64,000 nt of DNA from Variovorax atrisoli 110B (GCF_000382045.1 NZ_KB907453.1:413082-477081); one strand, 5' to 3'. Positions 52,826 through 62,092 are shown, counted from the stretch's first letter. The notes: a model not told the origin generated them from the sequence alone. Numbers and translations are program-made.

Positions 52826-54294
52826 CGCACGCTGCCGAGTGCGGAGGCCACGTCGCCTTCGCAGCCGTGCATGGCGTCCACCGTGAGCTTGAGCTGGTCG
52901 ACAGCGTCGCGCAGGTGCAGCGCCACGTCGTTCATGGCGGTGCCGGGCTGCTGCGCCATCTGCAGCAGGCCGACGAGCTGGCCGCCGAGGCCGTCGTGCA
53001 GGTCCTGCGTGAGGCGCTGGCGCTCCTCGAGCGCGCCGCGCGCCTTTTCGCCTTCGCGTTCGCGGGCGAAGACGGCCTCGAGTGCCGCGTTGCGCTCGGC
53101 CAGTTCGGCTTCGAGCGATGCGTTCATCTGCGCCACGGCGCGCACGTCCTTGCGCATGCGCTCGGCGATCACCCAGGCCAGCGAGATCGCGAAGCCCACC
53201 CATGCGAAGCGGATCCACGGCACCACCGCGTAGGCGTCGGGCGATGTGCGCATCACCCAGTTGTCGCGCGCGGCGCTGAGCACCACCAGCACCACCGCAA
53301 CGCCCAGCACGCGGTGCTCCAGCACCGAGCTGCGCACCGCCACGCGCACGACCATCACCACCATGCCCAGGCCCGCCGTGAAGCACAGCAGGTTCCACGC
53401 CGGCATCAGCCACAGCAGCGGCACCGTGATGCCCAACGTGGCCGTCACCGGCGCGAAGAGCGCCAGCAGGCCCAGGAAGCGCGCGAGCCGCGTGTCACCC
53501 TTGCCCACCACCGACAGCGCGAAGCGGCAAAGCAGCGGCACTGCCGCCTGGAACGCCGCCAGCGGTACCACGCCCCACCACGGCCAGGGCAGCGGCGCAT
53601 GCGTGAAGAGCACCCGCGCCGTCTGCACCGACCAGAAGAGCTCGCCCATCCCGTAGTAGAGGTACAGCGATTCGCGCTGCCGCAGCCACACCAGCAGCGA
53701 CAGCGCCCCGAGCACGCCGCTCACGATGGCGATGAAGCGCCCGCCGCTGATCTGCCAGAACAGCGCGTTCTCATACATCGGCTGGAGCTCGGCCTCCGTG
53801 CCCGCCACCACCGGCGAGAGCCCGCCCTGGCGTGCGGCCTGCGCGGCGACGACGATCTCCACGCGCCGCACCGCAGCCGAGGAGGCCGGCAGCGCGAAGT
53901 ACTGCGGCGTGAAGGAGGCATCGTCGTAAGGCCCCGGCGGAAAGGTGCCGAAGCGGGCCAGCTCGTGGCCGTCGACCAGCACCCTGAAGCTGTTGCCGAT
54001 GCGCGGCACGAAGAGCGCCTGCGGCACGTTCGTGTCGGCGACGGGAACATCGAACGAGAACGCCGCCTCGCCGTCGACCGCGCCTTGCCGCTGGTCCCAG
54101 TTGTAGGGCAGCTGCACCGCGTGCGGCTCCGGCGGCTGGGCGGGGGAATGAGGGCCATGCAGGGTCAGCGTGAGCTGCGCCTGTTCGACGAGCGTGACGG
54201 CCTGTGCGCGGAAGCTCCAGCCGGTGCCCAGCAACACGAGCACCAGCAGCGCCAGCAGGCGCAGTCCAAGCATTTCTTGTTGTTGTCGTCGCAT
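52378..54294 (-). CDS. Orphan membrane sensor histidine kinase (HisKA_3 type)
   Basis: A 638-residue kinase with signal/anchor (about residues 8-31), periplasmic beta-sandwich sensor (about 32-185), seven hydrophobic helices (about 190-390), a coiled coil (about 395-420), phospho-acceptor His near 431 in TQDLHDGLGGQLVG, and an HATPase with SDNGRGFDA and GKGLANMRTRA. The N-box EAFGNLVAHAHAT is slightly unusual (usually EALTNxxKHA). The architecture parallels the kinase at 20148-22052. No response regulator is adjacent. Its C-terminal codons overlap the DUF1266 frame. Confidence 0.87.
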   Translation of the reverse strand: MRRQQQEMLGLRLLALLVLVLLGTGWSFRAQAVTLVEQAQLTLTLHGPHSPAQPPEPHAVQLPYNWDQRQGAVDGEAAFSFDVPVADTNVPQALFVPRIGNSFRVLVDGHELARFGTFPPGPYDDASFTPQYFALPASSAAVRRVEIVVAAQAARQGGLSPVVAGTEAELQPMYENALFWQISGGRFIAIVSGVLGALSLLVWLRQRESLYLYYGMGELFWSVQTARVLFTHAPLPWPWWGVVPLAAFQAAVPLLCRFALSVVGKGDTRLARFLGLLALFAPVTATLGITVPLLWLMPAWNLLCFTAGLGMVVMVVRVAVRSSVLEHRVLGVAVVLVVLSAARDNWVMRTSPDAYAVVPWIRFAWVGFAISLAWVIAERMRKDVRAVAQMNASLEAELAERNAALEAVFAREREGEKARGALEERQRLTQDLHDGLGGQLVGLLQMAQQPGTAMNDVALHLRDAVDQLKLTVDAMHGCEGDVASALGSVRYRLGPRLQAAGIDLRWDVGSLPTMTSWTARESHQLQMLLFEAFGNLVAHAHATQASLSARLVEGAAEERAIDIELSDNGRGFDAQAAFAGKGLANMRTRAVALGGTFTVRSQPGETSLLLHLPVPAAPTVRNEPAAPELGRPANATLR

Positions 54295-54368
54295 GACGCG
54301 TACGACTTTAGCAATCTTTTTTCACAATTCGGAGCAGGGTTGCCCCGGCATCGCGAGAAACCAACGCC

Positions 54369-55616
54369 TCAGGTTCCCGCCGTGGTGCCTGCCGCCGTTC
54401 GGGCCGCGATGATCGGGTCGAGCTTGGCGCGCAGGCGCCTCACGGCCGTTTCGTGCTTCAGCGTCTGCGGCCCTCGCCCGTAGGTGGCGGCCTTGCGGAT
54501 CAGCCGCAGCTGCTCGCGCTGCAGATGCGTCTTCAGGCGCCTCGCGCGCCAGCCGTAGGTCCAGCCCATTTCGCGGCGCACCTTGTAGCGCTGCATCGGC
54601 GCGCCCAGCCGCACCCATTCGTCGTCCTGGATCAGGTCGCGCTCGGGTACGAACCACGCTGCCAGCGCATGCAGGTAGGTGCCGTTCTCGCGCGCCGCCA
54701 CGTGCCAGAAGAGGGCGGCCACGATGACCGCGGGCAGGCCCTTGATGACGAGCATCACCGCCATCTCCGCGTAGCCGCCGTCGAACAGGTCTTCGAGCAA
54801 GGGCGAGTTCCAGATGAAGTGCATGCCCCACGCGAGCAGGAAGCACAGCACCGCCACCGCGATGCGCGCCGCCATCGGCCGCCGCGGTTGCAGCAGGAAC
54901 CAGGCGATGCCGAAAGACGCGATCGTCGTGTACGCCGCATGGCTCCACAGCCCGGCGAGCAGCCCGCGCGTGAACAGGTTCAGCAGCACCGGGTAGACCT
55001 GGTTCTCCAGCGGAAAGTGCACCGCCGACTTCACCGTGTAGCTCAGGTTCTCGACCACCTGGAAGCCCAGCCCCACCATCGCGCCGACGATCAGCACCGA
55101 CAGGTACGTCTGGAACTGGTTGCGCGCCACCAGCACCATCAGGATCACGCCCGCGAGCTTCAGGAACTCTTCCGTCACCGGCCCCGCCACCGCCGCCCCC
55201 CAGGTCGCGACGAACTCCGGCGACACCAGCTTGGCGCACAGGCTCTGGATGGCCACGTTGGCCGGCGCCGCGAAGTACACCGCGCCCATGCCGCCCCACG
55301 CGAAGGCCAGCACGTAGGCCTCCGTCGGGTGCTGCTCCAGCAGGTCGAGCGTGCGGAAGGCCTGCACGAAAAGCATCGTGTAGATGCCCCACACCGTCAG
55401 CCCCAGGAAGGCCGTGACGGGCACCACCCGCACGCCCAGCCAGAACATGTAGCCCGTGTAGAACAGCCCGTTCAATATCAGCGCTGCCAGCACCCAGAAG
55501 GCTGCGCGCCGCGGCTGGAAGAAGGAATCGGTGCCCACGGGCCAGCCGGCCACTTCGGTCACCTGCTGCCCGCTCGGGGCCTCCTGGCCACCCTGGTCGA
55601 ACACCGGCATGTTCAT
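54369..55616 (-). CDS. prsW: PrsW-family intramembrane protease
   Basis: A 415-residue membrane protein of the PrsW/CPBP-like glutamic protease group. Eight or so hydrophobic helices span about residues 35-330. The motif PVTEEFLKLAG (about 138-148) supplies the paired glutamates, with VVENLSYTV and WSHAAYTT as further active-site elements. A basic cytoplasmic tail of about 85 residues follows. PrsW in Bacillus cleaves an anti-sigma factor; a substrate here is unknown. The start overlaps the stop of the upstream gene (ATGA). Confidence 0.88.
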   Translation of the reverse strand: MNMPVFDQGGQEAPSGQQVTEVAGWPVGTDSFFQPRRAAFWVLAALILNGLFYTGYMFWLGVRVVPVTAFLGLTVWGIYTMLFVQAFRTLDLLEQHPTEAYVLAFAWGGMGAVYFAAPANVAIQSLCAKLVSPEFVATWGAAVAGPVTEEFLKLAGVILMVLVARNQFQTYLSVLIVGAMVGLGFQVVENLSYTVKSAVHFPLENQVYPVLLNLFTRGLLAGLWSHAAYTTIASFGIAWFLLQPRRPMAARIAVAVLCFLLAWGMHFIWNSPLLEDLFDGGYAEMAVMLVIKGLPAVIVAALFWHVAARENGTYLHALAAWFVPERDLIQDDEWVRLGAPMQRYKVRREMGWTYGWRARRLKTHLQREQLRLIRKAATYGRGPQTLKHETAVRRLRAKLDPIIAARTAAGTTAGT

Positions 55617-56173
55617 TGCGGCGCCTCCAGGTCCATCGAGTCGAGCATCGAGCGCGCCTCCTGCAGCGCCTCGTCCATGCCGTCGTCGGAGCCCCAGAAG
55701 TCGATCTGCACCAGCGACTTGCGCCGCACGTCCACCACCTGCCAGAAGCGGCCCGCCAGCTTCGAGCCGTAGTAGGCGAAGGTCTTGCCCTGCAGGCCCC
55801 AGGAGGTGATGAAGTCCGACACGTCGCCGTCGACCTGCAGGCGCTGGCCGCGCTCCATCAGCCGCTGCTGGCGCACCAGCGGGCCGTCGGGGCCGCCCGC
55901 CCAGGGGAAGGTGCTCACCAGGAACTTGTGGCCGCCCTTGAAGAGCATCAGCGACTGGCCCGCCCTGGAGCGAGAGACGTCCATCTCCCATCCCTCGGCC
56001 GGCACGAACCGGGCCTGGCCCGCCTCCACCGTCTCGCCCGGCGGCAGCGGCCGGTTGCCCGGGGTGTGGCGGTCCCAGAGGGTGAGGCCGCCCACGTAGG
56101 CGGCAATCGCGAGCAGCACCGCCAGCGCCCCCGGCCAGGTGCGATACGGTATGCGGCGGGAGGGCTCGTTCAT
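55613..56173 (-). CDS. Single-pass membrane protein of unknown function, partner of PrsW
   Basis: A 186-residue protein with a short basic cytoplasmic start (MNEPSRRIPYRTWPG), one membrane helix (about residues 14-32) and a ~150-residue exported domain (RFVPAEGWEMDVSRSRAGQSLMLFKGGHKFLVSTFPWAGG). No family recognised. Its last codons overlap the prsW start (ATGA), so the two are coproduced; as a single-pass protein with an exported domain it could be the PrsW substrate or regulator (inference). Confidence 0.8.
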   Translation of the reverse strand: MNEPSRRIPYRTWPGALAVLLAIAAYVGGLTLWDRHTPGNRPLPPGETVEAGQARFVPAEGWEMDVSRSRAGQSLMLFKGGHKFLVSTFPWAGGPDGPLVRQQRLMERGQRLQVDGDVSDFITSWGLQGKTFAYYGSKLAGRFWQVVDVRRKSLVQIDFWGSDDGMDEALQEARSMLDSMDLEAPQ

Positions 56174-56269
56174 CCTTCGATCGTGCCATACGATTGCCCG
56201 AGCCCGGGCGTCTGCGCCGGGCGATGCGGCATACTCCCCACCCCCTCAAACTCAGCAGAATTCCACTGA

Positions 56270-57184
56270 ATGGACAAGGAAGTCGACCCCCGCGTACTCA
56301 CTGTGATCGACGAGATGCGGCTCTCGGGACCGCGGCTCACGCCGGTCGAGATCGTCGCCAAGATGGGTGTGTTCGACGCGCGCGACAAGCCATTCGAGCA
56401 CGCATGGCTCGCCACCGGCGACAACGTCATCGCCACCATCTGGGCCGAATGGGTCAACGTGGCCGCCAACGGCCGCTGGTTCTACCTCGAATCGCTCGAC
56501 GTCCACCACCGCGCCGGCGGCGGCGAGCGCAACGCCCAGCAGGTTCAGCGCGCCAAGGACAGGCTCGCGCTGCTCAAGCGCAGCCACGACGCCGGCAACG
56601 GCTTCCGCGCCTTGCTGCAGACCAACCGCATCGCGATCCTCGAAGTCGAGAGCAACAAGGACGCCAAGGTGTCCACCCGCGTGCGCGACGACGACGAATG
56701 GCACGTCGCCAGCTGGGAGCCCGACCACAAGTTGGCCGTGCTCGTGCGAGGCCCGCGCGGCTGGTCGCCCAGCGAAGCCGAAGTGCAGACCGCCCGCGAA
56801 CGCGGCAACGTGCCGCAGAAACTCTCCGCCGCCGCCAAGGCCGCCGACGACGAAAAGGCCACGCCCCAGGCCGTGCAGGCCGCCGCCCTCGAATACGTGG
56901 TGAAGCACTTCACCGGCTACGGCTACAAGGCCGAGAACATGACCGGCAAGGGCTTCGACCTCGAGGTGTCGAACGCCAAGGGCCAGACCCTGCTGCGCGT
57001 GACCGTCAAGGGCACAGCGCCCGGCGTGCCCAGCTTCAAGCTCAGCAAGGAAGAAAGCGACTGCTCCAAGCGCGAGCCGCTGTGGCGCCTGCTGGTGGTG
57101 ACCGATGCGGGCAGCGGGGTGGCGCAGCACAAGATCTACAAGCCGACCGAGATCACGTCGGCGCCGGGGTTCGATCCTTCCTGA
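56270..57184 (+). CDS. Protein with C-terminal NO VEIN/DUF3883-like (PD-(D/E)xK fold) domain
   Basis: A 304-residue soluble protein. The N-terminal ~180 residues have no recognised family (many W, D/R residues). The C-terminal ~100 residues (ALEYVVKHFTGYGYKAEN..GKGFDLEVSNAKGQTLLRVTVKG) resemble the DUF3883/NO VEIN nuclease-like fold: the GFDL aspartate and the VKG lysine align, but the usual glutamate of ExK is Thr (VTVKG). Nuclease activity is therefore uncertain. No methylase, helicase or defence partners are adjacent. Confidence 0.65.
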   Translation: MDKEVDPRVLTVIDEMRLSGPRLTPVEIVAKMGVFDARDKPFEHAWLATGDNVIATIWAEWVNVAANGRWFYLESLDVHHRAGGGERNAQQVQRAKDRLALLKRSHDAGNGFRALLQTNRIAILEVESNKDAKVSTRVRDDDEWHVASWEPDHKLAVLVRGPRGWSPSEAEVQTARERGNVPQKLSAAAKAADDEKATPQAVQAAALEYVVKHFTGYGYKAENMTGKGFDLEVSNAKGQTLLRVTVKGTAPGVPSFKLSKEESDCSKREPLWRLLVVTDAGSGVAQHKIYKPTEITSAPGFDPS

Positions 57185-57434
57185 TTCAACGGTGCGCGGC
57201 AATGCGTCGCGCTACTCACGTACCCGCGGTCATCGGCCCTGCTCGGGATTCGCATTCCGTTGTGCAAATTTCCGATAGGGAAGCCCGTCGATGCGCGCTG
57301 TGCGAGCAGTGGGGTTGCGCGCATGATCGTGCCAGGACCGCGCGGCATTCTTCGCGCCCTGGCGCAGTGCAGCCCAGGATTCGGACTAGGCCTCACCTTC
57401 CTAACGGAGCCTTCAACTGACGAACCAGGATTCC

Positions 57435-57989
57435 ATGCACGCCAGCGACTCCAAAGTCACTCTGCGCTTGATGACCGAGCGTGACCTGCCGATGCTGCAC
57501 GAATGGCTGAATCGGCCTCATATTGTCGAGTGGTGGGGTGGAGAGGACGAACGCCCGACTCTCGACGAGGTACTTCGGCACTACATGCCAAGAGTTTTAT
57601 CTGAAGCGTCCGTCACTGCCTACATCGCGATGCTGGGAGACGAACCCATTGGCTACGCCCAGTCGTATGTCGCCCTTCGAAGTGGTGATGGATGGTGGGC
57701 CGACGAAACTGATCCTGGAGTTCGCGGGATTGATCAGTCTCTGGCTGACCCGGCGCAATTGAACAAGGGGCTGGGAACAATGCTCGTCCGTGCCCTTACG
57801 AGCATGCTCTTCTCGGACCCGACAGTGACAAAGATTCAAACCGACCCCGCGCCCCACAACCACAGGGCCATCCGTTGCTACGAGAAGGCGGGGTTTGTTC
57901 AGCAAAAGGTAGTCACCACGCCTGACGGTCCCGCTGTTTATATGGTTCAAACACGCGAGGCCTTCGAGAGGTCGTGCAGTGCCACCTAG
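57435..57989 (+). CDS. aac(6'): Aminoglycoside 6'-N-acetyltransferase, AAC(6')-Ib-like
   Basis: A 184-residue GNAT enzyme very close to the integron-borne AAC(6')-Ib family. Shared blocks include VTLRLMTERDLPMLHEWLNR, HIVEWWGGE, TAYIAMLGDEPIGYAQSYVA, SGDGWWADETDPGVRGIDQS, NKGLGT, KIQTDPAPHNHRAIRCYEKAGF and TTPDGPAVYMVQTR. The tryptophan and aspartate positions altered in the -cr variant (WW in GDGWW; D in TPDGP) are in the ordinary form. Predicted role: acetylation of the 6'-amino group of aminoglycosides. GC content (about 55% in sampled lines) is well below the flanking chromosome. No integrase or clear attC was found. Confidence 0.9.
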   Translation: MHASDSKVTLRLMTERDLPMLHEWLNRPHIVEWWGGEDERPTLDEVLRHYMPRVLSEASVTAYIAMLGDEPIGYAQSYVALRSGDGWWADETDPGVRGIDQSLADPAQLNKGLGTMLVRALTSMLFSDPTVTKIQTDPAPHNHRAIRCYEKAGFVQQKVVTTPDGPAVYMVQTREAFERSCSAT

Positions 57990-58117
57990 CCCCGTGTCAA
58001 AAAGCGAGCGTCATTCAAGTCCGACGTGCAGGCCTTACGGGCACAGCTGAACTCGCTGCTGTGGTGCTGTCATGGCGACAGCAACGGTTGGTCCGAGGAG
58101 GTGGGGGAGAAGCCCGG

Positions 58118-59095
58118 CTACTCCCATCGAGGCAACTGCTCCAGCAAGAACTCGTAAAGGCACTTAGCCGCTCGTGGCAATTCACGATCCGCTCGCTCCA
58201 GCCACATTTCGGAAGAGGGCAGTGCGGGAAAGCCATCGTCCGGTCCCAGGCTGCGTAGTTCGGCCGCCTCGCTGATCGTCGCTTCCTGAAAAACGCCGAC
58301 TGCCAGGCCGGCCAGCACGGAAGCCCTCAGCACTTCCACGCTCGAACTCTCCTGCAAGACCACCCAGCGCTTGCCGGAGGCCGTCAGCGTCTCTTCCGCC
58401 CATCGCCTGAGAAGCGAGCCCTGCGGAAGCAACGCCAGCGGGACGGGGTGCTTGAGGTGTGGCGCCGCCTTCCTCGAAACCGCCCAGACCACCGGGTCCT
58501 TGCGCAGCAGCACGCCGTTTCCTTCGCCTCCGCGGAAGGCGTTGATCGTGAGATCGAACGCAGGCCCGAGCTTTCGCTGCATCTCGTCTGCCACGCCGAC
58601 TTGCAGGTCGATGTGAATGGCCGGATAGATCTCGGAGAACTCGGCCAGCAGCGAAGGAAGCACCCTGGTGGCGTAGAAGTTCGTCGCGCCCATCCGGACT
58701 TTGCCGCTGACGACTCCGGGCCGCAGCTTTTCCATGGCCTCGTTGTTCAGGGCCAGCAGGCGACGCGCGTAGTCGAGCAGCACCTTGCCTTGTTCCGTCA
58801 GCTGCAGTTGACGCTTGGGCTGCTCGAACAGGTCGAAGCCGATGCAGTCTTCCAGACGCGCGATCTGCTGGCTGATCGCGGCCTGAGTGCGATGCAGGTA
58901 GCGGGCCGCGGGCGTGTAGCCGTTGCACTCGACCACCGCGACCAAAGCGCGCAGCAACTCGGGCGCGAGCAAGCGGCCCCTGAGCATGCCTTTGCAATCC
59001 GCAAGCTCGTCATCTGCACCTGGGCGTGGTGCCGGGGTTGATTGGTCGTCCCGTTGCATTTGTCTTTCTTCCCCGGCAGCAGGCTGCTGATCCAT
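58118..59095 (-). CDS. LysR-family transcriptional regulator
   Basis: A regulator of up to 325 residues. The winged helix is at about residues 43-102 (LLRALVAVVECNGYTPAARYLHRTQAAISQQIARLEDCIGFDLFEQ), with a LysR substrate-binding domain after it. The N-terminal ~40 residues are unusual for the family; ATGs at 59059 or 58987 would give more normal lengths, and GGAAG lies before 59059. Neighbours (acetyltransferase convergent, small secreted protein divergent) do not identify a target. Confidence 0.88.
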   Translation of the reverse strand: MDQQPAAGEERQMQRDDQSTPAPRPGADDELADCKGMLRGRLLAPELLRALVAVVECNGYTPAARYLHRTQAAISQQIARLEDCIGFDLFEQPKRQLQLTEQGKVLLDYARRLLALNNEAMEKLRPGVVSGKVRMGATNFYATRVLPSLLAEFSEIYPAIHIDLQVGVADEMQRKLGPAFDLTINAFRGGEGNGVLLRKDPVVWAVSRKAAPHLKHPVPLALLPQGSLLRRWAEETLTASGKRWVVLQESSSVEVLRASVLAGLAVGVFQEATISEAAELRSLGPDDGFPALPSSEMWLERADRELPRAAKCLYEFLLEQLPRWE

Positions 59096-59265
59096 GAAAG
59101 ATCAGTTTACGTGAGCCAAAGACCACTGAAATGAGCCGCGATGGAGGCTCGATCAAGAGTCGTTATGCACCCCATAAGGACTATTTGTTTGCCCTCGCCG
59201 ACACACGTCAAATAGCATTCCTCGCGAAATCTTGCAGCTGGGCTGCTTCTTCTAGGCGGTGGTGA

Positions 59266-59565
59266 ATGATCAATAGAACGGTGATCCTGTGCGGCGGACT
59301 TTTCTGGACTTCGATTGCGTCGTCGGCAACAGCAACACCGCCAACACCGCTCGACAGATTCATCGCAGATCCGGAGTTCTGCGCCTACATGGCATCGCCG
59401 CCCGAGAACGAGTCCGAGGAGTTCCTGGCCCGATACCAGGCCGCAATGCATGCCGCAATTTCTTTCGTCAGGCAGAAGAAGAAAACGAAAACCCAGACGC
59501 AGGCAATATTTGAAGTCAGGGCCAAATGCGATGCGGCCTTGAATTCGCTGCTCCACTACAAATAG
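59266..59565 (+). CDS. Small secreted hypothetical protein
   Basis: A 99-residue protein with a probable signal peptide (about residues 1-23, ending SSATA) and a polar, helical mature part with two cysteines (FCAY and AKCD) that could form a disulfide and a Lys-rich patch (RQKKKTKTQTQ). No family recognised. GC content is lower than in the first 57 kb. It is divergent from the LysR gene. Confidence 0.6.
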   Translation: MINRTVILCGGLFWTSIASSATATPPTPLDRFIADPEFCAYMASPPENESEEFLARYQAAMHAAISFVRQKKKTKTQTQAIFEVRAKCDAALNSLLHYK

Positions 59566-59764
59566 ACCCATCCAAGCATTTCACCAAGGCAGGCCGGCTC
59601 CTATTCGAGGGCCGTCTACCAGTTTTCGGGTATGGCGCAATTGGTGGAGGCTCGACACACTTGGAAACGCCTCGTGCAAGTTCCGGCGTTCCAAGCAGAT
59701 CACATACATGTTCGCACCTCTCCCGTCTCGTGGCTCTTTCAATCAGCGCCGGTGCTTTTTGCCC

Positions 59765-61252
59765 ATGTCGGTGGATAGCGTGCAGTCCTTGTGGAGTTCT
59801 CGGCCGGCCCGCGTGAGCCGTGCCGCGCTGGGCAGCTTGTTGATCGTCGGCGTGGCCGCCTGCGGTGGGGGTGGAAACGGCGGTGGCTTTGTTCCGGCCT
59901 TCCCGGTGGCAACGACTGCCCCGGCACCCGCTCCGGCTCCTTCCTCATCGCCTGAAGCACCGTCACCCGTACCCCCGCCCACAGGCCCTGCGCCCACCTA
60001 CAAGGTGAGCGGCACGGTCAGTGGCTTGCTGGGCACGGGCCTGGTGCTGCAGAACAACGCTGGCGACGACCTGAGCATCGCAGCCAACGGCAGCTTCAGC
60101 TTCGCCACCCAACTGGCCAGCGGCGCGGGCTATGCGGTCACAGTCAAGAGCCAGTCCAGAATCCTGACCAGAGTCTGCACCGTCAGCAATGGCACCGGCA
60201 CTGTGGCGAATACGGCCGTCGTCAACGTGGACGTGGTCTGTGCCGCGCCCCCGGTGCGCTACGCCTATGCGACGAATGCAGGGTCCAACAACCTCTTTCC
60301 CTACACCGTCGACACCAGCACCGGCGTGTTGGGATCGATGGCCGCGCCCATGTTGGGCACAGGGAGCACCCCAAGCGGCATCGTCGCGGACCCCGCGGGC
60401 CGCTTTGCCTACGTGGCGAATCGAGGCGACAACACCGTGGGGGCCTACTCCATTGGCGCAGGCACCGGCTTCCTGACTCCGGTCGCAACCGTTGCCACAG
60501 GTTCTGCGCCCCTGTCCATCGTCGCGGACCCCACGGGCCGCTTTGTCTACGTGGTGAATCAGGGTATCGACAGGGTGTCGGGCTACGTCATCGATGCCGG
60601 CACCGGCAACCTGACCCCGATGGCCGTGCCGCAGGTGGCAGTGGGGTTCATTCCCAGCGCCATTGCCCTGGACTCCATGGGCCGTTTTGCCTACGTGACG
60701 AATCAAGGCAACAACACCGTGTCGGCCTTCTCCATCGATGAAAACTCAGGTGCCTTGAGCCCGCTGCCAGTGCCGACGGCGACCACAGGGAACTCCCCCA
60801 GCGCAATTGCCCTGGATCCCCTGGGCCGGTTCGTGTACGTGACGAACTCGGGCGACAACACCGTGTCGGCCTATTCCATCGATGCAGGCTCCGGCGTCCT
60901 GACTCCGTTGGCAACGTCCGCCACCGGTACGCTTCCCCGAGCTGTCGCCGTGGATTCCACCGGCCGCTTTGCCTATGTGGCGAATACGATCGAAGGCACT
61001 GTCTCGGCCTACAACATCGACTCCAGCACCGGCACCTTGACGCCGATGACCATTCCGAAGGTGGCCGCACGGGTTTCGCCCGGCGCCATCGCCCTGGACC
61101 CCACGGGCCGCTTTGCCTACGTCACGAACACCAATTCCAAAGACATCTCTGCCTACACCATCGATGCGAATACGGGGGCTCTGACTCCCATGGCCGTGCC
61201 GACGGTCGCGACCGGGGGGAACAGCGCATGGTCTCTGGCCCTGTCTCGATAG
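59765..61252 (+). CDS. Beta-propeller lipoprotein (lactonase/YncE-like repeats)
   Basis: About 495 residues. A lipobox-like LIVGVAACGGGG, a Pro/Ala/Ser-rich tether (about residues 40-75), an Ig-like/carboxypeptidase-like segment (KVSGTVSGLLGTG...), then six or seven propeller repeats of ~46-48 residues with consensus GRFAYVTNxGxNTVSAYSID followed by TGxLTP. The first ATG (59708) would add 19 residues before the natural lipoprotein leader. Surface-exposed binding or enzymatic role is possible; repeats of this type also occur in 6-phosphogluconolactonase-like proteins, but catalytic residues are not evident. Confidence 0.82.
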   Translation: MSVDSVQSLWSSRPARVSRAALGSLLIVGVAACGGGGNGGGFVPAFPVATTAPAPAPAPSSSPEAPSPVPPPTGPAPTYKVSGTVSGLLGTGLVLQNNAGDDLSIAANGSFSFATQLASGAGYAVTVKSQSRILTRVCTVSNGTGTVANTAVVNVDVVCAAPPVRYAYATNAGSNNLFPYTVDTSTGVLGSMAAPMLGTGSTPSGIVADPAGRFAYVANRGDNTVGAYSIGAGTGFLTPVATVATGSAPLSIVADPTGRFVYVVNQGIDRVSGYVIDAGTGNLTPMAVPQVAVGFIPSAIALDSMGRFAYVTNQGNNTVSAFSIDENSGALSPLPVPTATTGNSPSAIALDPLGRFVYVTNSGDNTVSAYSIDAGSGVLTPLATSATGTLPRAVAVDSTGRFAYVANTIEGTVSAYNIDSSTGTLTPMTIPKVAARVSPGAIALDPTGRFAYVTNTNSKDISAYTIDANTGALTPMAVPTVATGGNSAWSLALSR

Positions 61253-61270
61253 CACCTGCAGACCAGCCGT

Positions 61271-62092
61271 TCACAAGCCTTCGAGATACCGCTGCAGAAC
61301 CGAGTTGAACTGCCGTGGCGCCTCGAGCGCAGGCAGGTGCGCAGTGCCCTGAAGCACGAAGCTCTTGGCCCCGGGTATGCGCTGCGCCAGCTCGCTGCAT
61401 CGCTCCTGCAGAAGCGGAAGGTCGAGATCGCCCCACAGCACGAGCGTGCGTGCCTGGATCGCTTCCACGCGTTCCCAGGCTGAAGGCTCCTCGGTTGCCG
61501 CACCGGGGTTGGCGGCCCGCAGGGCCTTGTCGTTCATCGACAGGAAGAGTTGGCGAGCGTCGCCTCTGACTCGCCCTTCCGGGCTCGAGGGGCCGTCCAG
61601 CCACAGGCGCGCGCGAAGCTCGTTCTTCGCTTCCAGATCGCCCAGCGCTTCGGCAGCGGTGATCGCGTCCATGATCGCCTTCACCGGCTCGCCATGCTGC
61701 GGGGCGGGCGCGCCGCTCACGCCCGGTGCAACAACGACGAGCCCGCTCACCCGGTCGGGCCGCGCCAATGCAGCATCGATGGCAACACGGCCTCCCAGCG
61801 AGCAGCCGACCAGCACAGCCTTGCGGTAGCCCAGCGAATCCATCACCGCCCAGAGATCGGCCACATTGGAATGAGGCGTGGGGTGCAGCGTGCGCGAATC
61901 GCCGAAGCCCCGCCGGTCGTAGCTCGCTACCGGGTGCGCCGGCGCCAGTGCGCTCCATTGACCGTGCCACATGCGCCGGTCCGCAACGTTGGCGTGCAGA
62001 AAGAGAACAGGCATGCCGGTGGCGCTGGCGTCTGCCTGGTGCTCGACAGCAAGCGATGCGCCGGGCACTTCAATCCATTCCAGTTTGCTCAT
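61271..62092 (-). CDS. Alpha/beta hydrolase (3-oxoadipate enol-lactonase-like)
   Basis: A 273-residue hydrolase. It has an oxyanion motif VLFLHANVADRRMWHGQW (about residues 29-46), a nucleophile elbow VGCSLGGRVAID (Ser about 98), acid Asp in LWGDLDLPLL and His in GTAHLPALE. The HANVADRRMW box and length resemble PcaD/haloalkane-type esterases. No catabolic partners are adjacent. It is convergent with the propeller gene, 18 bases apart. Confidence 0.85.
   Translation of the reverse strand: MSKLEWIEVPGASLAVEHQADASATGMPVLFLHANVADRRMWHGQWSALAPAHPVASYDRRGFGDSRTLHPTPHSNVADLWAVMDSLGYRKAVLVGCSLGGRVAIDAALARPDRVSGLVVVAPGVSGAPAPQHGEPVKAIMDAITAAEALGDLEAKNELRARLWLDGPSSPEGRVRGDARQLFLSMNDKALRAANPGAATEEPSAWERVEAIQARTLVLWGDLDLPLLQERCSELAQRIPGAKSFVLQGTAHLPALEAPRQFNSVLQRYLEGL

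Noticed and set aside
56270..57184. Restriction or phage-defence system
   Set aside because: Only one degenerate nuclease-like domain is present; no methylase, helicase or ATPase partner is adjacent.
57185..57434. Possible attC/cassette boundary before the AAC(6')-like gene
   Set aside because: TCCTAAC near 57398-57404 resembles half a core site, but no matching GTTRRRY partner or attC folding pattern was found on either side.
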